From Chroococcidiopsis sp. TS-821 (GTDB taxonomy: Bacteria > Cyanobacteriota > Cyanobacteriia > Cyanobacteriales > Chroococcidiopsidaceae), in contig NZ_MVDI01000002.1 of the NCBI RefSeq assembly GCF_002939305.1, positions 62,001 to 126,000 on the forward strand: 64,000 bases of DNA, given 5' to 3'. The position numbers were made by a program, and so were the translations under genes. The notes beneath the pieces are model-generated. The model saw only the letters and a program-made list of their open reading frames with translations. It had not been told where the DNA came from and did not search any database. Shown here in pieces: positions 26,811-35,365 of this stretch; position 1 is the stretch's first letter, and every line of letters starts with the position of its first letter.

Positions 26811-28340
26811 ATGAATCAAAGTCGCGTCAAAGTTTTGACTTTAGCTGCAATGTGTTCTGCATTATTTATGACAAACACCGATGACACAGTTTTGAACGTA
26901 GCACTACCGCAGATTCAAACGAGTTTAGGTTCTGATGTTTCAGGATTGCAGTGGATTCTCAACGCTTACACGTTACCTGCTGCAAGTTTGGCACTCACAA
27001 GCGGTACCTTTGGAGATACTTACGGACGCAAGCGACTATTTCTTGCAGGAGTCGCCATTTTTATGGTCGCTTCAGTGATTTGTGGCTGTGCTACTCATAT
27101 GGGAATTTTAATTACTGGTCGAGTATTGCAAGGTATTGGTGCGGTTGCTTTAATTCCAACTTCTTTGTCGATCCTCACGCATACTTTTCCTAAACCCCAA
27201 GAACAAACGCAAGCGATCGCAATTTGGTCTGCGGTATCAGCATTAGCACTCATTGCAGGTCCGGTGATTGGGGGATTACTTGTGGATGTTTTTGGCTGGC
27301 AAAGTACATTTTTTATGAATATACCCTTTGGTGCGATCGCGTTTTGGATTACGACGCGCTTTGTCAACGAAGCACAGCATAAACGTCGGCGGTATATCGA
27401 TCTACCAGGTTTGATCTTAAGTGTCGTTGTTTTGGCAGCACTCACTTACGCCTTAATTGAAGGAAATACGCAGACATGGCGATCGCCGCTGATTCTCGGT
27501 TTATTTGCGATCGCAGGAGTCAGTTTTGTGACATTTTTAATTGTTGAATTTCGCAGCACTCATCCTTTATTGCCAATCAATTTATTTAAAAATCCCAGTT
27601 TCAGCGTCGTTAATGGCGTTCATGTCTTAGTGATGTTCACGTTCATTAGCTCGCTGTTCATTTTCAGCTTATTTTTGCAACAAGTGCAAGGTTACTCAGC
27701 TATCGCCGCAGGTGTACGTTTTCTCCCGTTAAATGGGGCTTTTGTTGTGGCGTTGCTGATTTCAGGTTGGTTAGCAGCGCGGGTAGGATGGCGCTTGACG
27801 ATGACGGTAGGGTTAACTTTAGCAGGCTTGGCGACATTATCGTTTGTTGGTCTGCGTGCTGATACTGAATATGGAACAATGGTATGGATGCTCGTGGTTT
27901 CTGGCTTTGGTGGTGGCTTGACACTACCCCCTTTAGCCGCAGTTGCGATGAGTGTTGCACCGCCATCACAAGCAGGAATCGCCTCAGCAGTACTCAATAC
28001 AACAAATCGTCTCGGTGGGATTTTAGGAGTTGCACTGCAAGGAACAATTCTGATGCAAAGACAAGCTGCGGAACTAGTGCGATCGCTTTCTGCTTGGAAT
28101 CTACCTTCAAACTTGCAAAATCAACTCATTACTGAGGTTCTACGTAATGGCGCGAAACTTCCTGCTAATCTCCCAGCTAACATCAATCCATCAAAGTTGC
28201 AGCACGCAATTCACAATGCTTTCGTTTCAGGTTTGCACGCTACAGTCGTTGTTGCTGGTATTGCTTTACTTATTGGGGCATTATTGGTTTGGGCATTTAT
28301 ACCTTCAACGGTTCATCGAGAGAATCAAGTAAAGGTATAA
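26811..28340 (+). CDS. MFS exporter, DHA2 (EmrB/QacA) family
   Basis: 509 residues with about 14 hydrophobic helices, the size of DHA2 drug:proton antiporters. Motif A appears as GTFGDTYGRKR after the second helix, and RVLQGIGAVALIPTS is in helix four. It is the last plus-strand gene of the cluster, with 64 bases between it and the hydroxylase. It likely exports the finished molecule or gives self-resistance, a common role beside PKS genes. Inclusion in the cluster is inferred from orientation and spacing. Confidence 0.9.
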   Translation: MNQSRVKVLTLAAMCSALFMTNTDDTVLNVALPQIQTSLGSDVSGLQWILNAYTLPAASLALTSGTFGDTYGRKRLFLAGVAIFMVASVICGCATHMGILITGRVLQGIGAVALIPTSLSILTHTFPKPQEQTQAIAIWSAVSALALIAGPVIGGLLVDVFGWQSTFFMNIPFGAIAFWITTRFVNEAQHKRRRYIDLPGLILSVVVLAALTYALIEGNTQTWRSPLILGLFAIAGVSFVTFLIVEFRSTHPLLPINLFKNPSFSVVNGVHVLVMFTFISSLFIFSLFLQQVQGYSAIAAGVRFLPLNGAFVVALLISGWLAARVGWRLTMTVGLTLAGLATLSFVGLRADTEYGTMVWMLVVSGFGGGLTLPPLAAVAMSVAPPSQAGIASAVLNTTNRLGGILGVALQGTILMQRQAAELVRSLSAWNLPSNLQNQLITEVLRNGAKLPANLPANINPSKLQHAIHNAFVSGLHATVVVAGIALLIGALLVWAFIPSTVHRENQVKV

Positions 28341-28664
28341 TCAGATACCTGGAGTGAAACACCTATTATCTTGGCTAAGGTGACACGCTGAAGGCATTGG
28401 ATTACACATCCTAATACAAATACCACAAGACAAGGTCAGCACTACAAAACCTGAAAGTAAAAGCACTTGGATCGATACATTCTGTTGCAATGAAAAATCA
28501 GCACAACATCATTTAGCGTTACCTATTCTAGGAGCAATTGACAAACAAACAGTTTCTGGAGCTATTTTTTCAGAAACTCATGCTGGTTCTCTTCTATGAT
28601 GAGTGAAACCAAAGGCATACTATATCTTCCAAATCTAGCATGCGTAATTTTGCGCAAGAGTAAA
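28341..28664. other. Intergenic region after the cluster
   Basis: No gene, RNA or clear terminator was recognised here. It is the natural right border of the biosynthetic cluster. Confidence 0.4.
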
Positions 28665-28787
28665 TTACTGAGAGAGAAAGCCGACAAGCAACAGGGGAAC
28701 AAAGATCAGTGCAGACACAACTAACAACAGCGTTCCTGCATCTACATCGATTTCTTCAGTTTGTTTCTTTGGTTGTGGTTGGGGCAT
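28665..28787 (-). CDS. 40-residue single-span membrane protein
   Basis: A small minus-strand frame starts MPQPQPKKQTEE, runs through IDVDAG and ends in one hydrophobic helix of about 20 residues (LLLVVSALIFVPLLLVGF) and LSQ. GAGGTG lies 7 bases before the ATG. The charged, proline-rich head, single helix and good ribosome-binding site suggest a real small membrane protein like the short subunits of photosynthetic complexes, but it matches none that I recognise (PsbX, PetM, NdhP were considered). Confidence 0.55.
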   Translation of the reverse strand: MPQPQPKKQTEEIDVDAGTLLLVVSALIFVPLLLVGFLSQ

Positions 28788-29041
28788 TGTTACACCTCAG
28801 ATGAGGTAAGCATATACACTTAGGGTAATCGATACTGATGCTTTCTGACAGATGGGGAAGTTGAGAATTGTAAAGAATTTGATTTTACTGGCGAACTTTT
28901 TGGCGAAATTTAAGGGCTGCGATCGCCCATTCTCGCAACACTATGCTTCAAAACCGTTTTGCTAGTTATTTCTACTCCAGCACAAAATACAGACTTAATT
29001 TGAGGTTTTTTAAGTTTAATGAACGACAGCGATCGCGCAAA

Positions 29042-29230
29042 TCATCGAGCGATCGGTTTAACGCTCTCACTAAGAGATATCACATCCTCCAACTCTACTT
29101 CACAATCGCATCCAACAGCCATAGTAAGAACCTGTTCGTCGCTAGGCATTTGCACCATCAAAGTTGCACTGTAGCCAGATTGAGAAAGAACAATATAACC
29201 AGAATATCCGTGCCACTCAAGGCTTGTCAA
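29042..29230 (-). CDS. Possible 62-residue small protein
   Basis: Minus-strand frame starting at TTG with no in-frame ATG before an upstream stop. The composition looks protein-like (HGYSGYIVLSQSGYS, then an acidic CDCEVELEDV), but no family was recognised and no ribosome-binding site is obvious. The opposite strand also carries an open frame, which lowers confidence. It may be the remains of a longer gene. Confidence 0.25.
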   Translation of the reverse strand: MTSLEWHGYSGYIVLSQSGYSATLMVQMPSDEQVLTMAVGCDCEVELEDVISLSESVKPIAR

Positions 29231-29486
29231 AGCTTGCCTTGAATGCTTATTTTACAGAATAGGTAAGAGATTGCAGTCAAGCAATGAATATTGGTGGAAC
29301 TCTCGTTATATAAAACCTATTCTATTGTTGCCATTTTTGAAGGCATACTAGTATTTTTTCAAATAATTTTGTTTTTCATAAAGTTTAGCATATACGTATA
29401 TTTTCGTAAGACTACCAGTAATTTTACATAAGCTTTATAAGACCTATAAACTTTTTTATTTTTTCCGAGTTTTTTCTGATTACAGT

Positions 29487-29560
29487 TTGACGTAATGGGG
29501 AAGATAATGCATTACGTAACACACTACATGTTGTGCTAAGTCAGGTATAAATAAAATTTT
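29487..29560 (+). promoter_or_regulatory. Promoter/operator candidate before the Xre gene
   Basis: ACGTAATG at 29490-29497 and its exact inverse CATTACGT at 29510-29517 form an 8+8 inverted repeat with a 12-base spacer. A second imperfect dyad (ACACA to TGTG) lies around 29521-29535, and TATAAAT at 29546 could be a -10 element. The arrangement fits autoregulation by the Xre-type protein encoded directly downstream. Operator function is inference. Confidence 0.45.
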
Positions 29561-29569
29561 ATAACTTAG

Positions 29570-29815
29570 ATGATTAAAAAACGTTTAGTCATAGATCAGC
29601 CTTTTATAGGTAAATTTATTCGCGAAGTTCGGCAAGAAATTGGACTCACACAAGAGCAGTTTGCAGCTGAAGTGGGCGTGACTTGTTCTTCAGTTAATCG
29701 TTGGGAAAATGGTCGGGGTAAGCCGTTACCGCTAGCGATGGAAAAGATTCTGACAATGTTGGAACAAATGGGCGAACGCGGTCAGGAGTTACTAGCGAAG
29801 TATTCAAACCATTAA
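29570..29815 (+). CDS. Xre-family helix-turn-helix regulator
   Basis: 81-residue DNA-binding protein. The HTH runs over about residues 15-55 with RQEIGLTQEQFAAEVGV and SSVNRWENGRGKP, a textbook Xre/Cro pattern. It lies 92 bases ahead of the SNF2 helicase in the same direction and behind a dyad-rich upstream region, so it likely controls the defence operon and itself. It lacks any extra sensor domain. Confidence 0.9.
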   Translation: MIKKRLVIDQPFIGKFIREVRQEIGLTQEQFAAEVGVTCSSVNRWENGRGKPLPLAMEKILTMLEQMGERGQELLAKYSNH

Positions 29816-29907
29816 TAAATAGATAACCTGTGCCGCGCAGACATGGCACAGCAGCAATCGGCATTTCATCAACAAAAACTTATTAATACATTGGGGTTGG
29901 TACGCTT

Positions 29908-32754
29908 ATGGCTTTTACCAAGGAGAATCTGCATGCCTCCATAAACGATAGTGCGAACTTAGCAGTGGGTTCTATTGTGACGTGTCGCGATCGCACTTGG
30001 ATAGTCTTACCTGCGGAAAATTCAGACGTTGTGCGCCTGCGTCCTCTCAGCGGCAACGAAGACCAAATTTGCGGAATTTACCGACCTTTAGCACTCGAAG
30101 CGATCGCCTCAGCCCAATTTCCGCTACCGCAACCAGAAACAATTCAAGATCGTACCGCGATGCAACTTTTAATGGATGCTGCGCGGCTGAGTTTGCGGAG
30201 TGGGGCAGGACCATTTCGTTGTTTAGGAAGATTATCAGTTCGTCCGCGTCCTTATCAACTCGTACCACTTTTAATGGCATTGCGTTTATCTACTGTCCGG
30301 CTACTCATTGCTGATGATGTTGGTATTGGGAAAACCATTGAAGCTGGATTGATTGCCCGCGAACTTTTAGATCGAGGCGAAGTTAAGCGATTAGCTGTTT
30401 TGTGTCCGCCTCAGTTGTGCGATCAGTGGCAACGAGAATTACAAGAAAAGTTTCAGATTGATGCTGTTGTCATTCGTTCGGGAACTGCGTCAAAACTAGA
30501 ACGGGCAAAGCCCGATGCTGCTCATATCTTTGAATATTATCGCCACATTATTGTTAGCCTCGACTATGCCAAATCAGAACGGCGACGGGCTAGCCTCATA
30601 GCCCACTGTCCCGATCTAGTCATTGTTGATGAAGCACACACCTGCGCCCGCGTTCATTCTCAAGGTACTGCCGTACAACAGCGTCACCAGTTAATCCAGA
30701 AAATTGCCGAAAAACCAGACAGGCACTTAGTATTACTGACAGCGACTCCTCATAGTGGAATTGAAGCTTCGTTCTTATCTCTTTTGGGCTTACTTAAACC
30801 AGAATTTGCGCAACTTAATCTCGATTCCCTGACTGAACAAGCGCGATCGCACCTAGCAAATCATTTCGTGCAACGCCGACGCGCTGATGTCAAACTATGG
30901 CTGGGAAATGAAACGCCATTTCCTGTAAGAGAAGCATTAGAACTTCCCTATCGCCTGACTAAGGAATATCGCAGTTTATTTGAAAACGTTTATAACTTAG
31001 CACGGGGGTTAGTTAAAACAGCGGATGACAGCCTCAGTTATGCTCAACGGCGGGGAAGATACTGGTCAGCACTAGCTTTGATTCGTTGCGTCATGTCATC
31101 TCCCGCAGCAGCGATCGCCACCCTCACGCGACAGGCGAGTAAAGCAGGTCATACCAACGAGTTAGTCAGCGATTTAGACGAAGAATTACTAAGTGCTTAC
31201 GTCTACGATCCTACCGAACAAGAACAAGCTGTTGATGCTGCACCAACAGTAGTAGTGGAACAAGGGCAGCAATCCTACGGCGATCCAGAACGGCGGAAGT
31301 TAAAAGCTTTCGTGCAAGAAGCGGCGAAACTGCAAGGAAAGGATAACAAACTACACACAGCGATCGCCACAGTTGAATCGCTGCTCAAAGACGGGTTCAA
31401 TCCTATTATCTGGTGTCGCTACATTGCTACAGCTAATTATGTTGCCACTGCACTGAAGAAGTTAGAGAAAAGCGGTCATGTTCGCGTCCTCGCGATTACG
31501 GGCGAACAATCAGAAGACGAACGAGAAAGTTATTTAGCCGATTTGCAATCTGCGTCACAGCGAGTCATGGTTGCAACCGACTGCTTGAGTGAAGGTGTCA
31601 ACTTGCAAGAGCATTTTAGTGCTGTGATTCACTACGACTTGCCGTGGAACCCTAACCGTTTGGAACAGAGAGAAGGACGAGTTGACCGCTATGGACAAAC
31701 TGTACCCGTTGTCAAGACTTATCTTCTCTACGGACAAGATAATCCAGTTGATGGTGCAGTACTTGATGTCTTAATTCGTAAAGCAGTTCAAATTCACAAA
31801 ACGCTAGGAATCGCAGTTCCCGTACCAATGGACAGTGCTAGTGTCGCCGAAGCCGTATTTAAATCTTTATTCGATCGCGCTACCGATGCTGTGCAGTTAT
31901 CGCTACTCGATTTGTTGGATGATGAAGATTCTACTGTCGAGCTTCATAAAAGTTGGGATCGAGCAGTAGAACGAGAAAAAATCAGCCGCACCCGCTTTGC
32001 TCAACGCGCCATCAAGCCAGAGGAAGTAGAACGGGAATTGATGGATTCTGACGAGATTTTGGGTAACGAGCAAGATGTAGAACGATTTGTGCAATCTGCT
32101 TGTTCGCGTTTGAACTTTGGGCTAATTCAGAAAAAACAGGGATGGCTGTTGCCAACGCCGCCAGCATTTCTTCAACCATTAGTAGGAAATAAATCGCGGT
32201 TGCTGACATTTACAACCCCCGCACCAGAAGGAGTGGAATATGTAGGACGAAATCACCCCCTAGTTGAAGGTTTAGCACGTTACATTCTCGAAGATGCATT
32301 AGAAAATGCCAAAAACCCCATAGCAGCGCGATGCGGCTTCACCACAACAGATGCCGTACAAAAACGCACGACTTTGTTGTTATTACGGCTGCGACACTTG
32401 CTAGAAAGCTCTAATCAAACATTACTAGCCGAAGAGTGTGCTGTAGTTGGATTTACCGGTTCTCCATCTCATCCACTTTGGCTGTCGCCTCAAGAAGCAA
32501 CATCCTTGCTGCAACAAGCTAATCCGGTAAGTGATGTTCCTCAAGCTATCAAGCAGATGGAATTACAAGAGTTACTCGGCAGAATGACTGAACTAGAAGC
32601 AGATTTGGAAGAGTTTGCCAAAGTGCGATCGCGCGAACTTGCCCAATCGCATCGACGCGTTAGAGCCATTACTAAAGAAGGACAAATCCAGGTTAAACCA
32701 CAGCTACCAATGGATATTCTAGGCGTTTACATTCTCCAACCAGGGCGACGATGA
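29908..32754 (+). CDS. SNF2-family helicase, DrmD-like
   Basis: 948-residue SF2 ATPase. After a 100-residue N-terminal domain come RPYQLVPL (Q-like motif), Walker A DDVGIGKT with K142, Walker B DEAH at 241-244, motif III LTATPHSG, and C-terminal ATDCLSEGVNLQ with QREGRVDRYGQ (motifs V and VI). This is the COG0553-like architecture of DrmD, the helicase of class 1 DISARM, which is paired with an N6-adenine methyltransferase as here. It should translocate on DNA to recognise or process invading phage genomes. Its stop overlaps an ATG (ATGA), hinting that another gene once followed without a gap. Confidence 0.85.
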   Translation: MAFTKENLHASINDSANLAVGSIVTCRDRTWIVLPAENSDVVRLRPLSGNEDQICGIYRPLALEAIASAQFPLPQPETIQDRTAMQLLMDAARLSLRSGAGPFRCLGRLSVRPRPYQLVPLLMALRLSTVRLLIADDVGIGKTIEAGLIARELLDRGEVKRLAVLCPPQLCDQWQRELQEKFQIDAVVIRSGTASKLERAKPDAAHIFEYYRHIIVSLDYAKSERRRASLIAHCPDLVIVDEAHTCARVHSQGTAVQQRHQLIQKIAEKPDRHLVLLTATPHSGIEASFLSLLGLLKPEFAQLNLDSLTEQARSHLANHFVQRRRADVKLWLGNETPFPVREALELPYRLTKEYRSLFENVYNLARGLVKTADDSLSYAQRRGRYWSALALIRCVMSSPAAAIATLTRQASKAGHTNELVSDLDEELLSAYVYDPTEQEQAVDAAPTVVVEQGQQSYGDPERRKLKAFVQEAAKLQGKDNKLHTAIATVESLLKDGFNPIIWCRYIATANYVATALKKLEKSGHVRVLAITGEQSEDERESYLADLQSASQRVMVATDCLSEGVNLQEHFSAVIHYDLPWNPNRLEQREGRVDRYGQTVPVVKTYLLYGQDNPVDGAVLDVLIRKAVQIHKTLGIAVPVPMDSASVAEAVFKSLFDRATDAVQLSLLDLLDDEDSTVELHKSWDRAVEREKISRTRFAQRAIKPEEVERELMDSDEILGNEQDVERFVQSACSRLNFGLIQKKQGWLLPTPPAFLQPLVGNKSRLLTFTTPAPEGVEYVGRNHPLVEGLARYILEDALENAKNPIAARCGFTTTDAVQKRTTLLLLRLRHLLESSNQTLLAEECAVVGFTGSPSHPLWLSPQEATSLLQQANPVSDVPQAIKQMELQELLGRMTELEADLEEFAKVRSRELAQSHRRVRAITKEGQIQVKPQLPMDILGVYILQPGRR

Positions 32755-32915
32755 AAATTTTACTGTTTCATTTTGGTAGCAGAGGTGCAAAGCAAGTAGG
32801 GGAGAACGTGTTTGATGCAATATCCTGCCAGGAAATGAATTTCCAGGCTGACACTCAAAGTCTACTGAAGTTGACTGCATCTCAACAGTCCTGTTCCAGA
32901 GGACTTGGGCTATGA
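32751..32915 (+). CDS. 54-codon frame overlapping the helicase stop
   Basis: ATGA overlap with the SNF2 gene. The first 22 or so codons (MKILLFHFGSRGAKQVGENV) precede the repeat array and the rest reads through the first repeat unit. It could be the truncated beginning of the gene that originally followed the helicase. No family was recognised and chance remains possible. Confidence 0.25.
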   Translation: MKILLFHFGSRGAKQVGENVFDAISCQEMNFQADTQSLLKLTASQQSCSRGLGL

Positions 32916-33800
32916 GACTGTGAATTAATTCACAGGCGGACTTGGTTAACTAACGCCACATCTCAATTGATTCACAGCGTGGTAATTATCGCCACATCTC
33001 AATTGAGCACAATATCCCGCCAAGAAATCAATTTCCTGGCTGACACTCAAAGTCTACTGAAGTTGACTGCATCTCAACAGTCCTGTTCCAGAGGACTTGG
33101 GCTATGAGACTGTGAATTGATTCACAGGCGGACTTGGCAACTAACGCCACTCAATTGATTCACAGCGTGGTAATTGTCGCCACATCTCAATTGAGCACAA
33201 TATCCCGCCAGGAAATGAATTTCCTAGCTCACACTCAAAGTCTACTGAAGTTGACTGCATCTCAATAGTCCTGTTCCAGAGGACTTGGGCTATGAGACTG
33301 TGAATTGATTCACAGGCGGACTTGGTTAACTAACGTCACATCTCAATTGATTCACAGCGTGGCAACTCTCGCCACATCTCAATTGAGCACAATACCCCGC
33401 CAAGAAATCAATTTCCTGGCTGACACTCAAAGTCTACTGAAGTTGACTGCATCTCAATAGTCCTGTTCCAGAGGACTTGGGCTATGAGACTGTGAATTGA
33501 TTCACAGGCGGACTCTCGCCACATCTCAATTGATTCACAGCGTGGCAACTCTCGCCACATCTCAATTGATTCACAGCGTGGTAATTATCGCCACATCTCA
33601 ATTGAGCACAATATCCCGCCAGGAAATGAATTTCTTGGCTGACACTTAAAGTCTACTGAAGTTGACTGCCATTTCTCAATAGTCCTGTTCCAGAGGACTT
33701 GGGCTATGAGACTGTGAATTAATTCACAGGCGGACTCTCGCCACTCAATTAATTCACACGCAGGCTTGGCAATTGCCACTCAATTAATTCACAGGCGGGT
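32822..33800. repeat. Array of about 190-bp units made of small palindromes
   Basis: Five copies of a unit recur; the marker word CCTGTTCCAGAGGACTTGGG starts at 32890, 33082, 33270, 33462 and 33684. Each unit strings together imperfect hairpins: CCAGGAAAT-AATTTCCTGG-like, AGTCTACTGAAGTTGACT, AGTCCT-AGGACT, TGTGAATT-ATTCACA and a GCCAC-GTGG pair. No coding sequence is seen. The hairpin words are related to those at 37744-38692, so both arrays may come from the same REP-like family mobilised by the transposase at 38723. Confidence 0.85.
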
Positions 33801-33835
33801 TCAATTTAACGTATAAATTTTTACTTTTAACTCTT

Positions 33836-35365
33836 ATGAAATCAGTAGCGACAATTACAGCCGTCCAAATTGAAGGTAACTTAATTCCACCAGATATGAC
33901 TTCTCTGGTACTGACAGGCGGTATCAAAGGACAAGCGCCGGAGGATTTTGGTTTTGCCAAAACTGATAAGCTAGCAGATGAAATTGCGACTGCTTGGGGA
34001 GATGCCAAAGCTTATTGGACAGCGTTTCAACGAGCGTTAAGGCGGTTAAAGGAGGACGATCCAGCAACAACAATCACCCGCGAATGGGCAGTTCCGCTGT
34101 TACGCAGTCTTGGCTATGACCCTGTATACACTGCCAAAGCGGAAGTAGTAGACGGACAAACTTATGCAATTTCTCATCGTGCTGAACCAGGGGAAAACAA
34201 GCCACCCATCCACATTATTGGTTGTCGAGTTAAAGTAGACGAACGTCCTCCTAGCGGTACGCCGAGATTATCAGCCCATGCGCTGGTGCAAGAATATCTC
34301 AACAAAACAGAACATTTGTGGGCGATCGCAACGAATGGTTTGCGCTGGCGGTTACTGCGCGATTCTTCCTTAATGACTCGTCTTACCTATATCGAATTTG
34401 ACTTAGAACAAATCCTCAACGGCGAGAACTTTGCTGAGTTTGGGCTGTTTTATCGCCTGTTTCACCGTTCCCGCTTGCCCCAAGGGATGGACGATGCGGA
34501 TAAGTGCCTGTTGGAATATTACCATCAAGAAGCATTGCAACAAGGAGGACGAGTACGCGATCGCCTGCGAGATGGTGTAGAAAAAGCTTTAATTCAGTTA
34601 GGTACAGGCTTCCTACAACATCCAAATAACGAACACCTACGACAGAAACTTGCTGATGGTCTAACGGATGTCGGATACTATCGTCAATTATTACGGCTCA
34701 TCTACCGCCTGCTATTTTTAATGGTGGCAGAATCGCGGAACTTGTTATTAATCGAACAAGACACAGAGAAACAACGAATCTACCGCGAATATTACAGCAT
34801 TGAGCGACTGCGAGAGTTAGCCGAACGTCCGAGTTGGCGGCGGGAAGGTTTTCAAGATTTGTGGCGGGGATTGTGGGTAACTTTTCTGTTGTTTGACGAG
34901 AATTGGCGGGGAAAATTATTAGGATTATCGCCTTTAAATGGCGATCTCTTTGGTTCCAATACGCTACCAGATTTAAGTAATTGTGCGCTTGACAATCATG
35001 ATTTATTAGTAGCAATTCGCCACTTGTCATTGTATCAAGAAGGACAATTACGGCGAGTAAACTATGCCGCTTTAGATGTTGAAGAATTAGGCAGTGTTTA
35101 CGAAAGCTTACTAGACTTTCATCCTCAAGTTATTCAACGGCAAGGAAAGTATGAATTTGCATTGGTGTTTGGTAGCGAACGCAAAACCACAGGTTCTTAC
35201 TATACTCCACCCCAACTCGTACAACAACTAATCAAAACTGCACTAGAACCTGTCATTGAAGCCAAGTTGCAAGAGGTAAAAGAAGAATTCCCAACTTCTC
35301 AAGAAAAAGCATTATTAAGTCTAAAAAAGTCGATCCTGCCTGCGGTTCGGGACATTTTCTCTTAG
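33836..35365 (+). CDS. N6-adenine DNA methyltransferase, N-terminal frame (DrmMI/PglX-like)
   Basis: The 509-codon frame contains the N-terminal region of a large Eco57I/PglX-type methyltransferase: AIATNGLRWRLLRD, a YRLLFLMVAESR helix, and TTGSYYTPPQLVQQL just before the catalytic domain. It stops 35 bases after an A-AAA-AAG run at 35323-35329. A -1 shift there joins it to the next frame and restores VDPACGSGHFLLAA, the SAM-binding motif I. The joined protein would be about 1270 residues, the size of DrmMI. In DISARM the methyltransferase marks self DNA. Without the shift, this product lacks SAM and substrate motifs and would be inactive. Confidence 0.85.
   Translation: MKSVATITAVQIEGNLIPPDMTSLVLTGGIKGQAPEDFGFAKTDKLADEIATAWGDAKAYWTAFQRALRRLKEDDPATTITREWAVPLLRSLGYDPVYTAKAEVVDGQTYAISHRAEPGENKPPIHIIGCRVKVDERPPSGTPRLSAHALVQEYLNKTEHLWAIATNGLRWRLLRDSSLMTRLTYIEFDLEQILNGENFAEFGLFYRLFHRSRLPQGMDDADKCLLEYYHQEALQQGGRVRDRLRDGVEKALIQLGTGFLQHPNNEHLRQKLADGLTDVGYYRQLLRLIYRLLFLMVAESRNLLLIEQDTEKQRIYREYYSIERLRELAERPSWRREGFQDLWRGLWVTFLLFDENWRGKLLGLSPLNGDLFGSNTLPDLSNCALDNHDLLVAIRHLSLYQEGQLRRVNYAALDVEELGSVYESLLDFHPQVIQRQGKYEFALVFGSERKTTGSYYTPPQLVQQLIKTALEPVIEAKLQEVKEEFPTSQEKALLSLKKSILPAVRDIFS
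35323..35329 (+). other. A-AAA-AAG slippery heptamer at the frame break
   Basis: In the upstream frame the codons read CTA AAA AAG, so the heptamer sits in the canonical phase for -1 slippage (the E. coli dnaX type). Reading on from 35329 gives GTC GAT CCT GCC, the start of motif I. Programmed frameshifting, transcriptional slippage, A6/A7 phase variation, a fixed mutation or a base-call error would all give this picture. Confidence 0.6.

Noticed and set aside
28943-29242. 99-codon plus-strand frame
   Set aside because: Composition is not protein-like, no family, no ribosome-binding site, and it opposes another weak frame.
32822-33800. CRISPR-like array
   Set aside because: The units are about 190 bp, made of internal palindromes, without 24-40 bp repeats separated by unique spacers and without cas genes nearby.
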